From positions 744,001 to 808,000 of the forward strand of contig JAVLRN010000012.1 of NCBI GenBank assembly GCA_032821775.1: a stretch of DNA of 64,000 bases, read 5' to 3'. Origin of the DNA: Sanguinoderma infundibulare. Its lineage: Eukaryota; Basidiomycota; Agaricomycetes; Polyporales; Polyporaceae. Every line of letters starts with the position of its first letter. Within the stretch, counting starts at the first letter, position 1. A model generated the notes under the pieces. The model was not told the DNA's origin. It saw only the letters and a program-made list of their open reading frames with translations, and did not search any database. Below are positions 34,891 through 46,628 of this stretch, piece after piece. A program made the position numbers and the translations under genes.

Positions 34891-35454
34891 ATGTCCGACA
34901 TAAAGGTTGAAGGTTTCAAGGTGCGTGTTTAATGATACAGGGACGACACCAGTGACCAGAGGCTCACACGACGCCCAGTCCTCCGAGATCCTCGCCCAGC
35001 TGGCGCAGGTGTTCGACAAGTTCAGCGACGAGGAGAAGAAGAAGGAGATCAAGAAGGTGCGTGCGCTCTTCCCTCCTTCCCGCGTCCCCGTCTCATGAGG
35101 GCAACAGACGAACGGCATCTTCGAGATGCGCGTCAAGAACGCGGACGGCAAGGAGGGTGTCTGGACAATCGACCTCAAGCAGACCGGCTCTGTGTACAAG
35201 GGCGAGCCCAAGGCCAAGGCCAACGTCACCATCATGCTCTCCGACGAGACCTTCATCCAGCTTGCGGAGGGCAAGCTCGACGGCCAGAAGGCGTTCATGA
35301 GCGGCAAGCTCAAGACGAAGGGCAACATGATGTTCGCCACCAAGCTTGACGGTATCCTTAAGGTGCGTCTCCCTCCCCTGCTGCTCAGTGTCCGTGTCTG
35401 CGTCAATGTTCACGACGTGTCGCGCAGACTGCCAAGTCAAAGGCGAAGCTGTAA
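34891..35454 (+). CDS. SCP2-type sterol/lipid carrier protein, peroxisomal
   Basis: A stand-alone SCP2 domain protein of 129 residues from four exons (34891-34920, 34979-35056, 35108-35362, 35428-35454), all phase 0. SCP2 proteins bind fatty acids, acyl-CoAs and sterols in a hydrophobic tunnel. The fold's blocks are clear: SSEILAQLAQVFDKFSDEEKKK, the strand GIFEMRVKNADGKEGVWTIDLK, then VTIMLSDETFIQLAEGKLDGQKAFMSGKLKTKGNMM. The last tiny exon (27 bases) supplies TAKSKAKL. The final tripeptide Ala-Lys-Leu is an accepted variant of the peroxisomal targeting signal PTS1, so peroxisomal import is predicted. Likely roles are helping beta-oxidation or lipid trafficking. It is convergent with the aldolase gene, with 180 bases between stops. 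Confidence 0.95.
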
Positions 35455-35634
35455 TACCTCCTGCCATCATCGTTGTTGTCGCTGTCGCTATTTACATTAT
35501 CTTATAATGCGCTGTATTTTGGGCATACCCACGGAAACCCCAAACCCCACAACTTCTCGGAGTGGTGTGGGTGTATGTGTGCGCATGCCCGCAGGTGTGA
35601 TACCAGATAACTTCCCATTGCAACCCCTGAATAT

Positions 35635-36684
35635 CTACAGCGATTTCTCTAGTGCAATCAGCTCCTCTAGTTTCGCCGTTGCGCTCAGGCCAGCGGCCTC
35701 CAGGTCTCTCGGCGTAAGCGGGCCCCTCACATTCACATTCCCATACCCAAAGTGCTTCGACACGACCGCCTTGATCCCTGCGATGGTCCCAAGCTTCTGC
35801 AGCTCCCAGTCCGCATGGCCCAACAAAGCCTGCAACTTCTGCGCCTCCGCCAGCTTGCCCTCCTTCCACAATCTGTACAACTCTGCGTGCGCCTTCGGCG
35901 CGACGTTCGGCAGCGCCCCTATGATGCCTGCACTCCCTGAGACCAGGCCCTGGAAGAAGACGGCGGAAGACCCGGGGAAAGTGGCGAACTTGGTCGCAGG
36001 GAGGGTAGAGGTGAGCCGGTGGAGCTTCCCGACGTCCGCACAGGAGAGCTTGGTACCGACGATGTTCGGGTGCTCGCCGAGGGCGCCGATGATGTCAGAG
36101 TCGAGGTTGAGCCCGGCAGTGACGGTAGGGAAGTTGTAGATCATGGTCGGGATGGGGGACGCGTCTGCGACCTATGAGAGCGTAAGGACCTCAAGCACGA
36201 GCTCTGGGAAAGCGGGATGGAGATAAGACACGTACATCGCGATGGAACTTGAGTATCCGCTCCTTGGTCATCTGAGGGGCCCAGACGGCAGGAGTGAGGA
36301 CGAGGACATGGCTCGCGCCTGCTTCCTTTGCGTCAGCGCAGAGCTTCTTCGTCTCCTTGGTTGACTGCCCGCCTGTCCCAGCGATGACCAAGACGTCCTG
36401 GAAGCCGTTCTCGTTCAGCGTGTCTCGCGTGAGGCGGATGGTGATCTTGCGCTCGTCATGCGAGAGGTGCTGAGCCTCTCCATTGCTTCCTTGGACCAAT
36501 ATGCCTGTAACACCTCCCTAGAGGATTTTTCGGGAAGCGTACAGTATGAGATGCCTGTAAAACTCACCTGTGCGAGCCGAAGGACATGAGCCTTGATGGA
36601 AGGGATATCGAGCTCCTCGTTCTCGTCGAAGAAGAGGACGGCAGGGACGTAGATTCCAGAAGGCGGAGGGCTGCTGTTCACCAT
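35635..36684 (-). CDS. DHDPS/NAL-family class I aldolase (HOGA or 3-deoxy-hexulosonate aldolase type)
   Basis: Three exons (36568-36684, 36236-36517, 35635-36171) give 311 residues, the normal family length. The fold is a TIM barrel that forms a Schiff base with a 2-keto acid. Visible motifs are GIYVPAVLFFDENEELD near the N-terminus, GGVTGILVQGSNGEAQHLSHDER (pyruvate-carboxylate binding region), VLVIAGTGGQSTKET, the catalytic tyrosine in MIYNFPTVTAG, and the Schiff-base lysine in IVGTKLSCADVGKL. Fungal relatives cleave 4-hydroxy-2-oxoglutarate or L-threo-3-deoxy-hexulosonate in pectin-sugar catabolism; the true lysine-pathway enzyme is bacterial or plant. The exact substrate cannot be set from sequence. 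No organelle targeting peptide is evident. Confidence 0.88.
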
Positions 36685-37456
36685 TGCGCGACGATGGAGA
36701 CCAGCTAAAAGTTGAGCACGGCGTGTAGGAGACACAGAGCCCGGGGTCGAGTGAGAGCTATCAGCTGGTACATCTCATCGTGATCATATGTAGATGCCGA
36801 GTCGTTGGTGGTGAGATACCGTGCGGAAGAGCACGGGCTCCCGAGCCATTCATCCGTGAGAGTCAAAGGATAGGATATCGGCAAGCTTCCCAAGCCCACA
36901 GAGAGAGCAAGTATAGGATAAGTAGTCTCTAGCCAGAGAGCGGTCGCTCAGCAATAGCGAGCTACATGCGCGCGGCAGAAGTGCTGCATACATGTCGGCA
37001 ACAAGTCGGCTCGGCTCAGCGTCTTTCCGTCTCCGATTCAACTAAAAAAATACTCCGCCAGTGAGGACTCCAGGCGGCGCTCGATCTTTCCTGCCGACTC
37101 AGGTCGAAAAGATGATAAAGTACTTAGTCCGCCGTACTTGTGACCATGACCACCGACTTGCCGTGAAAGATTTTATCAACGCTCGACAGGCTAAGTACAT
37201 CGAAACAGGCTACCAGATCGCCCAGCCGCCCAACCACTCTGATCAGCACTCATGCATCATGATTCTCTACAGATTATTGGGCGCTGACAGAAGCGACGTC
37301 AGCCAGAAAGTATGTTATTGAGAGATTCAAATGTCGTGCCCAGGGTAATGAGATAACATGCAGCTTTGCTGTGCCAGTACGACGCTGCTGGCCGTCAGTC
37401 AATATTCTGAACCGCGACTCATCCTTCGTCGTATGTAGGTGCTCAAGCAGTACGTA
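36685..37456. other. Upstream region of the second HET gene
   Basis: It includes a stretch at about 36886-37092 that resembles 40553-40790 in the same orientation. The short plus-strand frame 37061-37321 has no recognised domain. Confidence 0.4.
36886..37092 (+). repeat. Diverged direct repeat upstream of HET gene 2, copy A
   Basis: Two alignable blocks are shared with 40553-40790. One includes CCAAG.CCACA and AGTCT..AG.CAGAG; the other runs from TCTCCGA to GGCGGCGCTCGATC and CTGCCGAC. Identity looks roughly 70-75 percent by eye. Its function is unknown. Confidence 0.45.
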
Positions 37457-40316
37457 ATGGCTGGGGTCAGCGCTGATGTCGTCCGGTGGTTTTCGATTTC
37501 CGGATGGCTAGCCGAGTTCAAAGACGACATTGAAAATGTCGCGAAGTGTTATCGTCCGTGCCTGGTATGTGGCTCATCGCCATCGCACGCTGCCCAGAAA
37601 TTGACACTCAGGTGGTGCTGGGGAAGGCGTCGGCGGTGGACTGCAACTGGCCGTATCCATCTCGCGACTCGAGCTTCGAGATTCCTGATGGAATTACTTA
37701 AGCCTCAGGAAGGGCTTACGTTAGGTGTGACCTGTGCCCTGTCGATATGGCAAGATGCTCAGTCGTCATGTTTGCGGACCTTTCGCACGTTGACTCTCGG
37801 CAGTACCATACCTCTCCCCCAGCTTTCGAGAGCCGGTCCTCTCTCACTATCATCCTCCTCCACGAAACCTGCTCCATCTACAGAGTTGGATGCTGCCATA
37901 AAGCCTCTTGCTGCCGCTCTCCCTGGTTCTCCTGACCCAGTTGCCACTGCCGTTGCGGCTGGTCGCGCTCCCAATGCAGAAACGCCCGTCACCCAGACAT
38001 TCTCCACTCCCCAGCCGTCAGTTAGCTCTGCTCCCGCCGCGACGATCCAGTGTTTCGTTGCAGCGGCAGCCGCCGCGTGCGCGATCCCCGAACCATGGCA
38101 ACCTGCGCCCCAAACGGCTTCCCCTTCAAGTCGTTTCAACAAACAGCGGATGCACAGTTTCCTGCAGACGTGCGCCGATGGGTTCAGGCGCGCTGCTCTC
38201 CCGCGCTTGGTCACGAAACGTGGTATCAACCGCTCTACAAGTTCTGACGCGCCAAAACCCCCCGTTTCTGGTTCTCCCATGACATCATCGCTGGTTACAC
38301 CTACGGTCGTCGCTCCTGGTCCCTTCACTCTTCGCCAGCACGCCAATATGCAAGGTGGGAACATTCAAGTTTTAACCGGGCTCATGTAAACTGAACTTCA
38401 AAACAGAACTCGAAACACCGACCCCACCTGTGACAGCCCCCATCCAAGTCGTTGCGGATGCTCCCTCCGCGCCGGGGACCGAGTTCTCTATCTGGGACCA
38501 CCCGATGCTCCTCAAGGACTCGAAGATCCGACGCGCCTGCGAGAGAGCGCGCGCCGACGGCTATCAGTGGATCTGGATCGACTCGTGCTGCATCGACAAA
38601 TCAAGCAGCTCAGAGCTTTCGGAGTCGATAAACTCGATGTATCTCTGGTACGGACGATCCAGGATTTGCCACGCATTCCTTGCCGATGTGCCAGCCAAAG
38701 ACGATCATCGGGCTGAGGGGTCTAGCTTCCGCCTAAGCAAGTGGTTTACTCGCGGATGGACCCTCCAGGAGCTTGTCGCACCTTTGGATGTCGTGTTTCT
38801 TTCCGAGGACTGGACTCGCATCGGATCGAAGCACTCTCTTGCCGATCTTGTCGAGGATGTCACGGGCATCAACTATAAAGCGCTGTTGCACCTGGAGGAG
38901 CTCGACAAGTTCAGCCTCGCTCAGCGGCTCTCGTGGGCCGCGAAGCGAGAGACGACGCGGGTGGAAGACCAGGCGTACTCGCTGTTGGGAATCTTCGATA
39001 TCAATATGCCCACCCTGTACGGCGAGGGCTCACGTGCTTTCCGACGACTGCAGGAGGAGATCCTGCGTCGCGTCCCGGACCAGAGCCTCTTCGCGTGGGG
39101 AATCACGTACTTGGGGTCCGAGATCATCCACGAGCCGACCATGACTGCATCTGCGTCGGTGCCCCAGACGTTTGACTGCGCCATCCGCACTAACGTTTAT
39201 GGCAAGACTTTGCTCGCCGAGTCCCACAAGGCGTTCGTGGACGGTATGAGCATCGAAGCGGTCTCTCATACTGAAGTCCTCAGGCGACTGCAGCCCTTCC
39301 GTCTTCCCCTCCCAGAATACACATCCATCCCACACGGTATCCGCACTCAGGTTCCTGTGATACCCCTCTCCCACTATTTACCTGAAAGTGCGACAAAGTG
39401 CGACAAACATACACCACTGTCCCAGTGGTATCTTGTCATCCTTGGGTGCGAACACAAGGATTTCCGCGGACACCTTCTTGGACGGATCTGCCACATAGCT
39501 CCCTCCGAATCCGGCCTCGAATTCTTGCGTTCTGGAGACGTACAGATCAACCCAAAGCCGAAGCGCGGCTCATCCTTCCCTGATCTCTTTCCCTTATCGC
39601 CCGCCACCATCGAGCGCTGTGGGTCGCAGCTGAAGCTCAAGACAGTATGCATCTCCCATCCCGACCGTGAAAGAGTGACAGCGGGGACTCTTGTCTATCG
39701 GCGACATGAAACAATCAATTTGATACTGGCGCGGGAGACTCACGACGCTCTGCGTGACCGGGGGTACACAGCCAACCTTCGAGGTCCGGATCATGACCAC
39801 CCGATCACCCACTGGTTTATGCTTGTCAACGACGAGCACACCATCACCATAAAATTCCAGCATACCTTCACGGACTTTCCATATCAGAGCGGTCAGTGGT
39901 TCACCATCGACGCCAACGTGCAGATGTTAAGGGCGCCCAGCCAACTTGACTCTGTCGGAGGCAACCATCAGGCTAATCCTAGCCAGGTTGTCACGATGTC
40001 TTGGACCGATTCGAAGCGGATTGGATGGAGTGCTGACCTTGGGAACAAGAGTGTAATGTTGACTCCGGCAGGGGCCAGCAAGTGCACTATCATCCTGGGC
40101 TTGGCTCACGGCGGCTTGGGATCCTACTTCCTGCGGGTCGAGGTCCGCAATGAAACAACAGCCGCAGGTTCTCTGTCGCCGGTCGAGCTACCGGATGGGG
40201 ACCGGAATGGGCGGGTCGAGGTCGCGGGAGGTGGTGACTGCGATAGCCAGGGGAGTGCCAGTGGAGAAGACGGCCCGAGTCCTGGCATAGTCGACGCCGA
40301 GCAAAGGGCGGGTTGA
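37457..40316 (+). CDS. HET-family protein (HET-E-like), first HET motif missing
   Basis: The main exon (38407-40316) encodes the C-terminal two thirds of a HET domain as in HET-E-type incompatibility proteins: SKIRRACERARADGYQWIWIDSCCIDKSSSSELSESINSMY (split by eye into its conserved parts), CHAFLADV, FTRGWTLQELVAP, and RLSWAAKRETTRVEDQAYSLLGIFDINMPTLYGEG. This is followed by about 400 residues of unassigned C-terminal domain. The exon has no suitable ATG of its own. A 52-base intron (38355-38406) joins it in frame to an upstream Ala/Pro/Ser-rich exon. The usual first HET motif (YAILSHVW) is absent from both. The start at 37457 is only the first ATG of that upstream frame and may be wrong. 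It may be a divergent or partly decayed HET protein. Confidence 0.6.
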
Positions 40317-41005
40317 TTGAAGGAGGAATCGCAGGCGAAGGTCAAGGAGAGGGGGACGGGACAGGTATACCGCACGAGAGATGTTTTACTTGACGTCGCG
40401 GATGTTCCGTTCTTTTCCCTCAAGGCCTCACCACCAAGTAGTAGTATTAGTTGTCATGGCTGGGTCAATCCCTCAGAGTTCAACTATGGAGGCTGCACGG
40501 TGCGGTAGAGCGGACTCTAGAACAATTCATTCGTAAGTAACATCAGAAAGATTACCAAGTCCACAACGAGGTTATGAATAGGACAGTCTTTAAGTCAGAG
40601 GCTGGTCACCCAGCAACGTCAGTCACAGCGAGCAGTACGTTGACGGTGGGCAGGCAGAACCGTGACTTAAACTTTGCGAGGCCGGGGCACAGCCGCGGAG
40701 GTCCAAGGAACCAAGTATTTCCATCTCCGACTTGATTCAGCCACTCTCCGCGAGTGAACATTCCGGGCGGCGCTCGATCCTGCCATGCCGACCGCTTGTG
40801 TCACCGCGGAAATAGGTCCGGCGGCCTTCTCTCTACTCACTTCTCCACTTTCCTTCCTTTCCCTCGGCCGCGCGACGCTAGCAGGAGGTACAAGCGGACG
40901 CCCTACGGACGCCTCCCATCCAGCTACTCTTGGAACTATTGGACTAGGCGAATACCAAGACTCATCTCAGTTCTCCGAGCTGGAGGCTTGGGAAGAGCGT
41001 GCACC
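40317..41005. other. Intergenic, MGM1 upstream region
   Basis: It contains copy B of the diverged direct repeat (40553-40790) and a pyrimidine-rich leader (about 40820-40870). In-frame codons before the MGM1 start are open but start with no good ATG. Confidence 0.45.
40553..40790 (+). repeat. Diverged direct repeat downstream of HET gene 2, copy B
   Basis: It matches 36886-37092 in the same orientation in two blocks, so the pair brackets a roughly 3.5-kb segment holding the second HET gene. No LTR hallmarks (TG..CA ends, primer-binding site) are evident. Confidence 0.45.
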
Positions 41006-44000
41006 ATGTACTCCTCCTTCCGCCGTCGGGCCTCTGCCGTTCTCCCAATGTTCAAGGGGAAGACCTCGACATATGGACCGTCGGCGGTAGCTTCTGCGCG
41101 CCAGACTCTCGCGCCGACGAATGCTTCCCGTCCGGTGCACAGGCAATTCGCGACATTCCTTACCAACACGCACCTCCGGACTCGCTCACGATATGGTGTC
41201 CAGCAGCTCAACATCCGGCATGTGCATGCTCGCGCACTGTCGTACTCGTCCATCCCCAGGTTCGTGCTGAGGGCGTTCAGGGTGCCGGTCGGGGCCGCGA
41301 CGGTGGGCGTGGGCGGATTCACCTATGCGAACTACAAGTTTGAGGGTGCGTAACCCCAGTTTTTGTTGCTATGCGGACCGTTGGTGCATCGCGGTGCGCG
41401 GTGAGTGTGCTGACACGACGCGTTTCGTAGAGTTCAAGAAGAAGTCGAACGAGGTGTTCTCGACTGTCCAGGACACCATCACCGACGCGTTCGACACGGC
41501 TTCGGGCTTGGCCAAGACGGTCTCTTCGCGCGTATCCGACATCAAGCTTCCCAACCTCGAGACTCCGGAGTTCCTCAAGACCCTCTTCTCTTCGTCCTCC
41601 GAGAGCGGGAATGGCGAAGGACACCGAGGATCCGAGTCTTCGTCCCAGAAGAAGCGGCCTAGTGGGGATGATGCTGCCGCTCTCGCGGCCATGATGGCGG
41701 CGACTTCGCTTTCGGCTTCGGACTCGAAGGCTGGGGACGGTAACGGTCTTAATGGCGACCCACAGCAGAACGGGTTGATGCACTTGACGAGGAAGCTTAT
41801 CGAAATCAGGACTATGCTTATAAGCATCGACCAGAGCGACGCGCTTAAGCTGCCGAGCATTGTGGTCATTGGCAGTCAGAGCTCAGGCAAGAGCTCAGTG
41901 CTGGAGGCTATTGTCGGTCACGAGTTCCTTCCCAAGTGAGTGCTCCATCCATGCTATGGTAGCTGTAGTGGTCCCGACAACTGAGCAGCTTTGAGTAGGG
42001 GTAACAACATGGTGACGCGTCGACCCATCGAACTCACGCTCATCCATACGCCTGCATCAGATGGCAAGGCCCCGCATGAGTACGGCGAGTTCCCCGGTCT
42101 TGGCCTTGGGAAGATCTCCGACTTCTCTGTCATCCAGCGCACCCTCACCGATTTGAACTTGGCTGTCTCCGCCTCTGAATGCGTCTCCAACGAACCCATC
42201 GACTTGCGCATATACTCTCCCTATGTCCCTGACCTAACCCTTATCGACCTGCCTGGCTACATCCAAATCGCCTCCATGGACCAGCCCGAGACGCTCAAGG
42301 AAAAGATCGCAGGTCTGTGCGAGAGGTACATTCGCGAGCCCAATATCATCCTCGCTGTATGCGCTGCCGACGTCGATCTCGCCAACTCCCCCGCACTCCG
42401 CGCTAGCAGGAAGCTTGACCCGCTCGGTCTCAGGACAATTGGCGTGATTACGAAGATGGACCTCGTGCCCCCAGAGCAGGGCGCGAGCATCCTCTCCGGC
42501 AACCGCTACCCGCTTCATCTTGGATACGTCGGCGTCGTCTCCAAGGGATCTGGCAAGAAAGCCAGCAGGGACAGAGACATGCTCGGCACGCTCGCGAAAC
42601 GCTCAGAGGACGACTACTTTGGCTCTCACCGCGACTACTTCGGCAGCACGTCGAAGCTCATGGTCGGCACCGACACCCTCCGCCGGCGGCTGATGGAGGT
42701 CCTAGAGTCGTCCATGGCATCGTCCTTGCATGGCATCACCAACGCAGTCCAGCTCGAGCTCGAGGAGGCGCAGTACCAGTTCAAGGTGCAGTATAACGAC
42801 CGCCGGATCTCTGCCGAGTCGTACGTCGCCGAGACGATGGACCTGCTCAAGTCGCGCTTCAAGGAGCACACCGCGCAGTTCCGCAAGCCGCAGGTGCGCG
42901 AGAAGCTCAAGGGGATGCTTGAGGGGCGCGTCATGGACGTTCTCGAGCAGCTCTATTGGACGGACAAGCGCGCCCCCGAGCTCTCGCAGCTCGGCGCGGA
43001 CGCGCGCGTCAAGCCTCAGGACGTCGAGCCGTACTGGCGCTACAAGCTCGAGGCTGCGTCGTCGCTGCTGACCAAGTCGGGCGTGGGGCGCGACTCGACG
43101 CTGCTCGTCGCGGACGGGCTGCGAGCGCTGATCGACTCGATCGCGCAGGGCGAACCGTTCAACCACCACCCCCGCGCGGCAGAGCGGCTGACGCAGTTCT
43201 CGCACGCGATCCTGCGCGACCGGATCGGGCTGACGTCGGACCAGGTGGAGAACTGTATCAAGCCGTACAAGTTCGAGGTCGAGGTCGACCCGCGCGAGTG
43301 GGAGCTCGGGCGCGCGGGGGCGGTGACGCTGTTCGAGGGGGAACTGAAGCAGCTCGAGGAGAGGCTGAAGGAGATCCGGACGCGCGTTGGCGGGAGCAGA
43401 CGGTTGAACAACCTCGTGGGCTATGTGCGCGAGCTGGAGGAGAAGGAGAGGGAGCGGAAGCAAAGGCGGTTGCAGAGTGCGGAGGAGGACGATCGCGCGG
43501 CGGAGGTTGTGGATGACTATCGGTACCCCCCTGCACAGCTCGTGGATGGTGAGTCCGTTTCAACGTCGGTGGAGAGTGTTGTGATGAGCCTATTTTTGTC
43601 CTAATAGGGCGACATGCGATGTTCTTCAACGACCGCATTGGGATCTTGAAGCTCCGCCTTGGTGCGCTCAAGTCGAAGAGGTGTAAAGCCGGACCTGAGA
43701 GCGATACTCTTTGCCCGGAGGCGTTCCTGAACGTTGTGGCTGACAAGCTCGCGTATACCTCTGCCATGTTCATCAACATCGAGCTGCTGGATCACTTCTT
43801 TTACCAGGTTAGTTCAATATTTGTGCGGTACGTGCGCAACTCGATCCTGATGGGTGGCGATCAGTTCCCCCGTGAGATAGACTCAAGACTGCTGTACGAC
43901 CTCGACCGCAAGGAGATCATAGACTTTGCACGGGAGAACCCCGTCATCCGGAAACACCTCGACCTGCAGGAGAGGAAAGACAAGCTCGAGGAGGTTGGTT

Positions 44001-44145
44001 TCTCCGTCCCGCAACCCCTCTTGGCCGCAACTGACTTATTCATCCCCGGCAGGTCATGAAACAGCTCAATACCTTGGCGACGCTCCGGCCGGACGTGCAG
44101 CCAACACCCCGACGACAACGGGGGCTGTTTGGTGGCGTTTTCTGA
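41006..44145 (+). CDS. MGM1: Mitochondrial dynamin-like GTPase MGM1/OPA1
   Basis: Six exons (41006-41345, 41431-41935, 41999-43548, 43608-43807, 43865-43993, 44053-44145) give 938 residues. The protein fuses mitochondrial inner membranes and shapes cristae. A basic N-terminal presequence ([16 protein letters not shown]) is followed by a single hydrophobic segment (about 95-108, [16 protein letters not shown]), as expected for an inner-membrane anchor. GTPase motifs are G1 GSQSSGKSS (about 261), DLPG (about 365) and TKMD (about 432), with [17 protein letters not shown] in between. The stalk and C-terminal region includes FYQ spliced to [18 protein letters not shown]. The intron 43808-43864 is 57 bases with no stop in frame, so its retention would add 19 residues. 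The start fits the targeting peptide. Confidence 0.96.
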
Positions 44146-44596
44146 GCTGAACATGTCTTGCTTACTGGGGTGGTTCCTGGGATTTATGCATTACTGTAGT
44201 TCCTTCATGATGGTACATTTGCGCTTTCGTATAATAGTAATACACTCACTGCTCTTAGCTTCATCCGGACCAACTGTTTCAGTGCCTGACATAGCCGGAC
44301 TTGAGAGTGAGCCTAAGTCCGCGACTTTGGGGATCCCGGTCGATGACGTTACCGGTCGCCGAGTCGGAAAAGCTATGACGAGTGCCGGTGCACTACGGAA
44401 CTGTCAATGTACCGTTCGCCACTGGTCGCTTCATGTACTGCGGCATGCGTGTTGGGGACGACGGAGAATCAGATGCATTGCTTGCTCACAAACCCCCATC
44501 GCACACAACTCGCTCCTTGGGGTTTGGGAGGGTCGTTATAAGCACGGAAATTGATTGGTAGTACACCAGCGGCTCGCCGGAGAGTCGGGAATCGGG
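44146..44596. other. Spacer between MGM1 and the thioesterase gene
   Basis: Nothing is recognised. Both neighbours are on the plus strand, so it holds the MGM1 terminator and the next promoter. Confidence 0.45.
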
Positions 44597-46303
44597 ATGC
44601 TTGGGGCACGGTCTCTGCACTTCTGTCTCCTTACCGTCATGGCCGCTGGTCTCCCTATCATCTTGCAGAGGTTCAGCGGCCTCAGGGTGGCAGGTGCGTA
44701 CTGCTTATTCGCCGTTGCGAACAATGTCTAACGCTTGACCCTCCCGCTCTCGCTTACGCGGCATGCGCCACGGGCGTCACCACTGACACCAGACCTTGCT
44801 CGTGTCCTCGCTTCCCGCTCCTTCCAGTATGCACCCAGGGTCGTAAAGTACATCGTCTTCCTCCTCTTCCTAGCCAACGTCCGTTCGTGGCCTCTTACCT
44901 GGCACTGTGAGTGAGCCCTGCAGCTAAACGCTGTGGCAACTCGGACTAATGACCCTCGTTTCCGCCACAGTCTTCATCTGGCGACCCGTTTTCAAGATTC
45001 GCGGACGCTACTACCTCCACGGCTTGAGGTACTGTCTATCATCCGCCCGTGTACGCCAGCAGAAGCACTTTGAATGGGTGGAGAGCCTGTCGCCGGTGGG
45101 GAAGAACCCCTTCGACCTGACGGTGACATACTATACCTGGGCAGGTGAGTCCTCGTACTGTCCGACCTCCGCTCTTCCTGCGCCCAACAAATGCCACTAT
45201 CCTCGCGTTGGCGAACGCTGCTCCGCCGTGTCTTGTTTCTTTGCTACCAGGACGCTGAACGACCGATCTTGCAGGTCCTGATGACTGCGACTTCAATCTG
45301 CACCTCAGCAACTCTTCCTATCCCAAGGTGCGCATACATGCACGCATTCACGCTCTACCGCACACCGATGCAGGTTTTCTGCCTTAGCGTCTGGACGGCG
45401 CGCGTTTCAAGCTCGCCCTGCAGCTGTCGCCGACGTTCTACCGCGCCGGTGGCTGGACGGGTCTCGGAGGTCCGTCTTTCCTCTGCGATTGCCATAATCC
45501 TTGCGTACCTTGCTCATCCCGAATGACACCACAGCCACGCACTTCATGTTCCTGCGCGAGATACCCATGTTCTCGCGGTACGAGATGCGCGCGAGCATCA
45601 TGAGCTGGGACAGCAAATGGGTGCGTCCCCTCGCCCTTCCTCACCGCCGTCCACTCTAGATCGAGCATCCGCCTGCCCTGCCCAGATATACGTCGTAACC
45701 CGCTTCGTCACCAAGGCCAAGACGGGCAAAGGCAAGAGCAAGAAAGCCATTTCTCCCTCGCCCACCGCCTCCACCGCCGATGGTGTCCCCAACCCATCCC
45801 TCCACACCGCGAACGGCGTCATCTCTGGCACCGGCACCCCGCTCCCCCAAACCGGTCCTAACGGCGGTGCGAACCTCGCTGGACTTGCAAGGCAGCTAAT
45901 CGACCGCCCCGAGCCCGACGGCGCCACGATCCACTGCATCGCCATCTCCGAGGTCGTCGGCAAGCTCGGGCGGATCACCGTGCCCCCCGCCCTCATCATC
46001 GCCGCTGACGGCTTCTCGCGTGCGCCCGACGCCCAGGGGGCTAAGCCGTGGTCGCACGCGAACCCGCCTCCGCACTGGGAGAACGTGCGCCAGCTGCTGG
46101 GCCATGCCAATCTCGGCGACAGCTCGACGCAGGGCTCTATGAAGGCCCTCCGCGCTTTCCTCACTGGCGGCTGGCGCGACGTTCCAGAGGGCCAGCGTTG
46201 GTGGGAAGATCCGCTTGGGGGCGAGGTCGAGGAGCGCAGGCTGCGTGGTCTGGGATGCATGCAGGCGCTGAGGAAGGGACTCGAGGAGGCGAGGACCATC
46301 TGA
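44597..46303 (+). CDS. THEM6-like hot-dog-fold acyl-CoA thioesterase, membrane anchored
   Basis: Seven exons (44597-44693, 44793-44906, 44971-45144, 45275-45327, 45388-45469, 45535-45620, 45686-46303) join to 407 residues. Two hydrophobic segments occur near the N-terminus (about 8-25 and 50-63, VVKYIVFLLFLANV), consistent with an ER membrane anchor. The 4HBT_2 core follows: WRPVFKIRG, SLSPVGKNPFDLTVTYYTWAGPDDCDFNLHLSNSSYPK (in parts), RLDGARFKLAL, then THFMFLREIPMFSRYEMRASIMSWDSKWIYVVTRFV. In THEM6 relatives the Asp in the D-F-N-x-H-x-S-N region lies in the active site. A Pro/Ser/Gly-rich insertion (KTGKGKSKK to about 290) splits the fold before IHCIAISEVVGKLGRITVPP. Activity on acyl-CoA is inferred from the family. 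Confidence 0.85.
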
Positions 46304-46628
46304 GTCTTTGAGCCTCTTGAGCTTCTTGTATGCTGTTCCGGTGGGTAGACAGACATCGGACATGCTTGAGATTCGTGGGACGGACGTGAACCGATAGATA
46401 TTTAGCCATAGATCGCGGCATAGATATATGAAGGTAGCCAGCGTATTCCATAATGGCACACATGTGTGCGTCCGTCGCGTCCATATATATATACGATATG
46501 TATCCATGGGTGTCCGTGTCCGACCATATCAAACGGCTGTCAACGAAACAATAAATAGAGCAAGTCCGATTCCAGTCCGACACGCGGGCCACCTTCAACG
46601 TTCAACGTTCAACATCTAATCCCGTCGC
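46304..46628. other. Short convergent 3' spacer
   Basis: AT-rich with a TATATATATA run near 46484 and a 7-base GTTCAAC-type tandem (three copies) at about 46592-46612. It probably contains both polyadenylation regions. Confidence 0.5.

Noticed and set aside
36886..40790. LTR retrotransposon around HET gene 2
   Set aside because: The flanking repeats are short and diverged. No TG..CA termini, primer-binding site or polymerase frame can be seen between them.
43808..43864. Reading MGM1 straight through this stretch as coding
   Set aside because: Family alignment runs directly from FYQ to FPREID, and GTTAGT..CAG splice signals bound the stretch, so it is treated as an intron.
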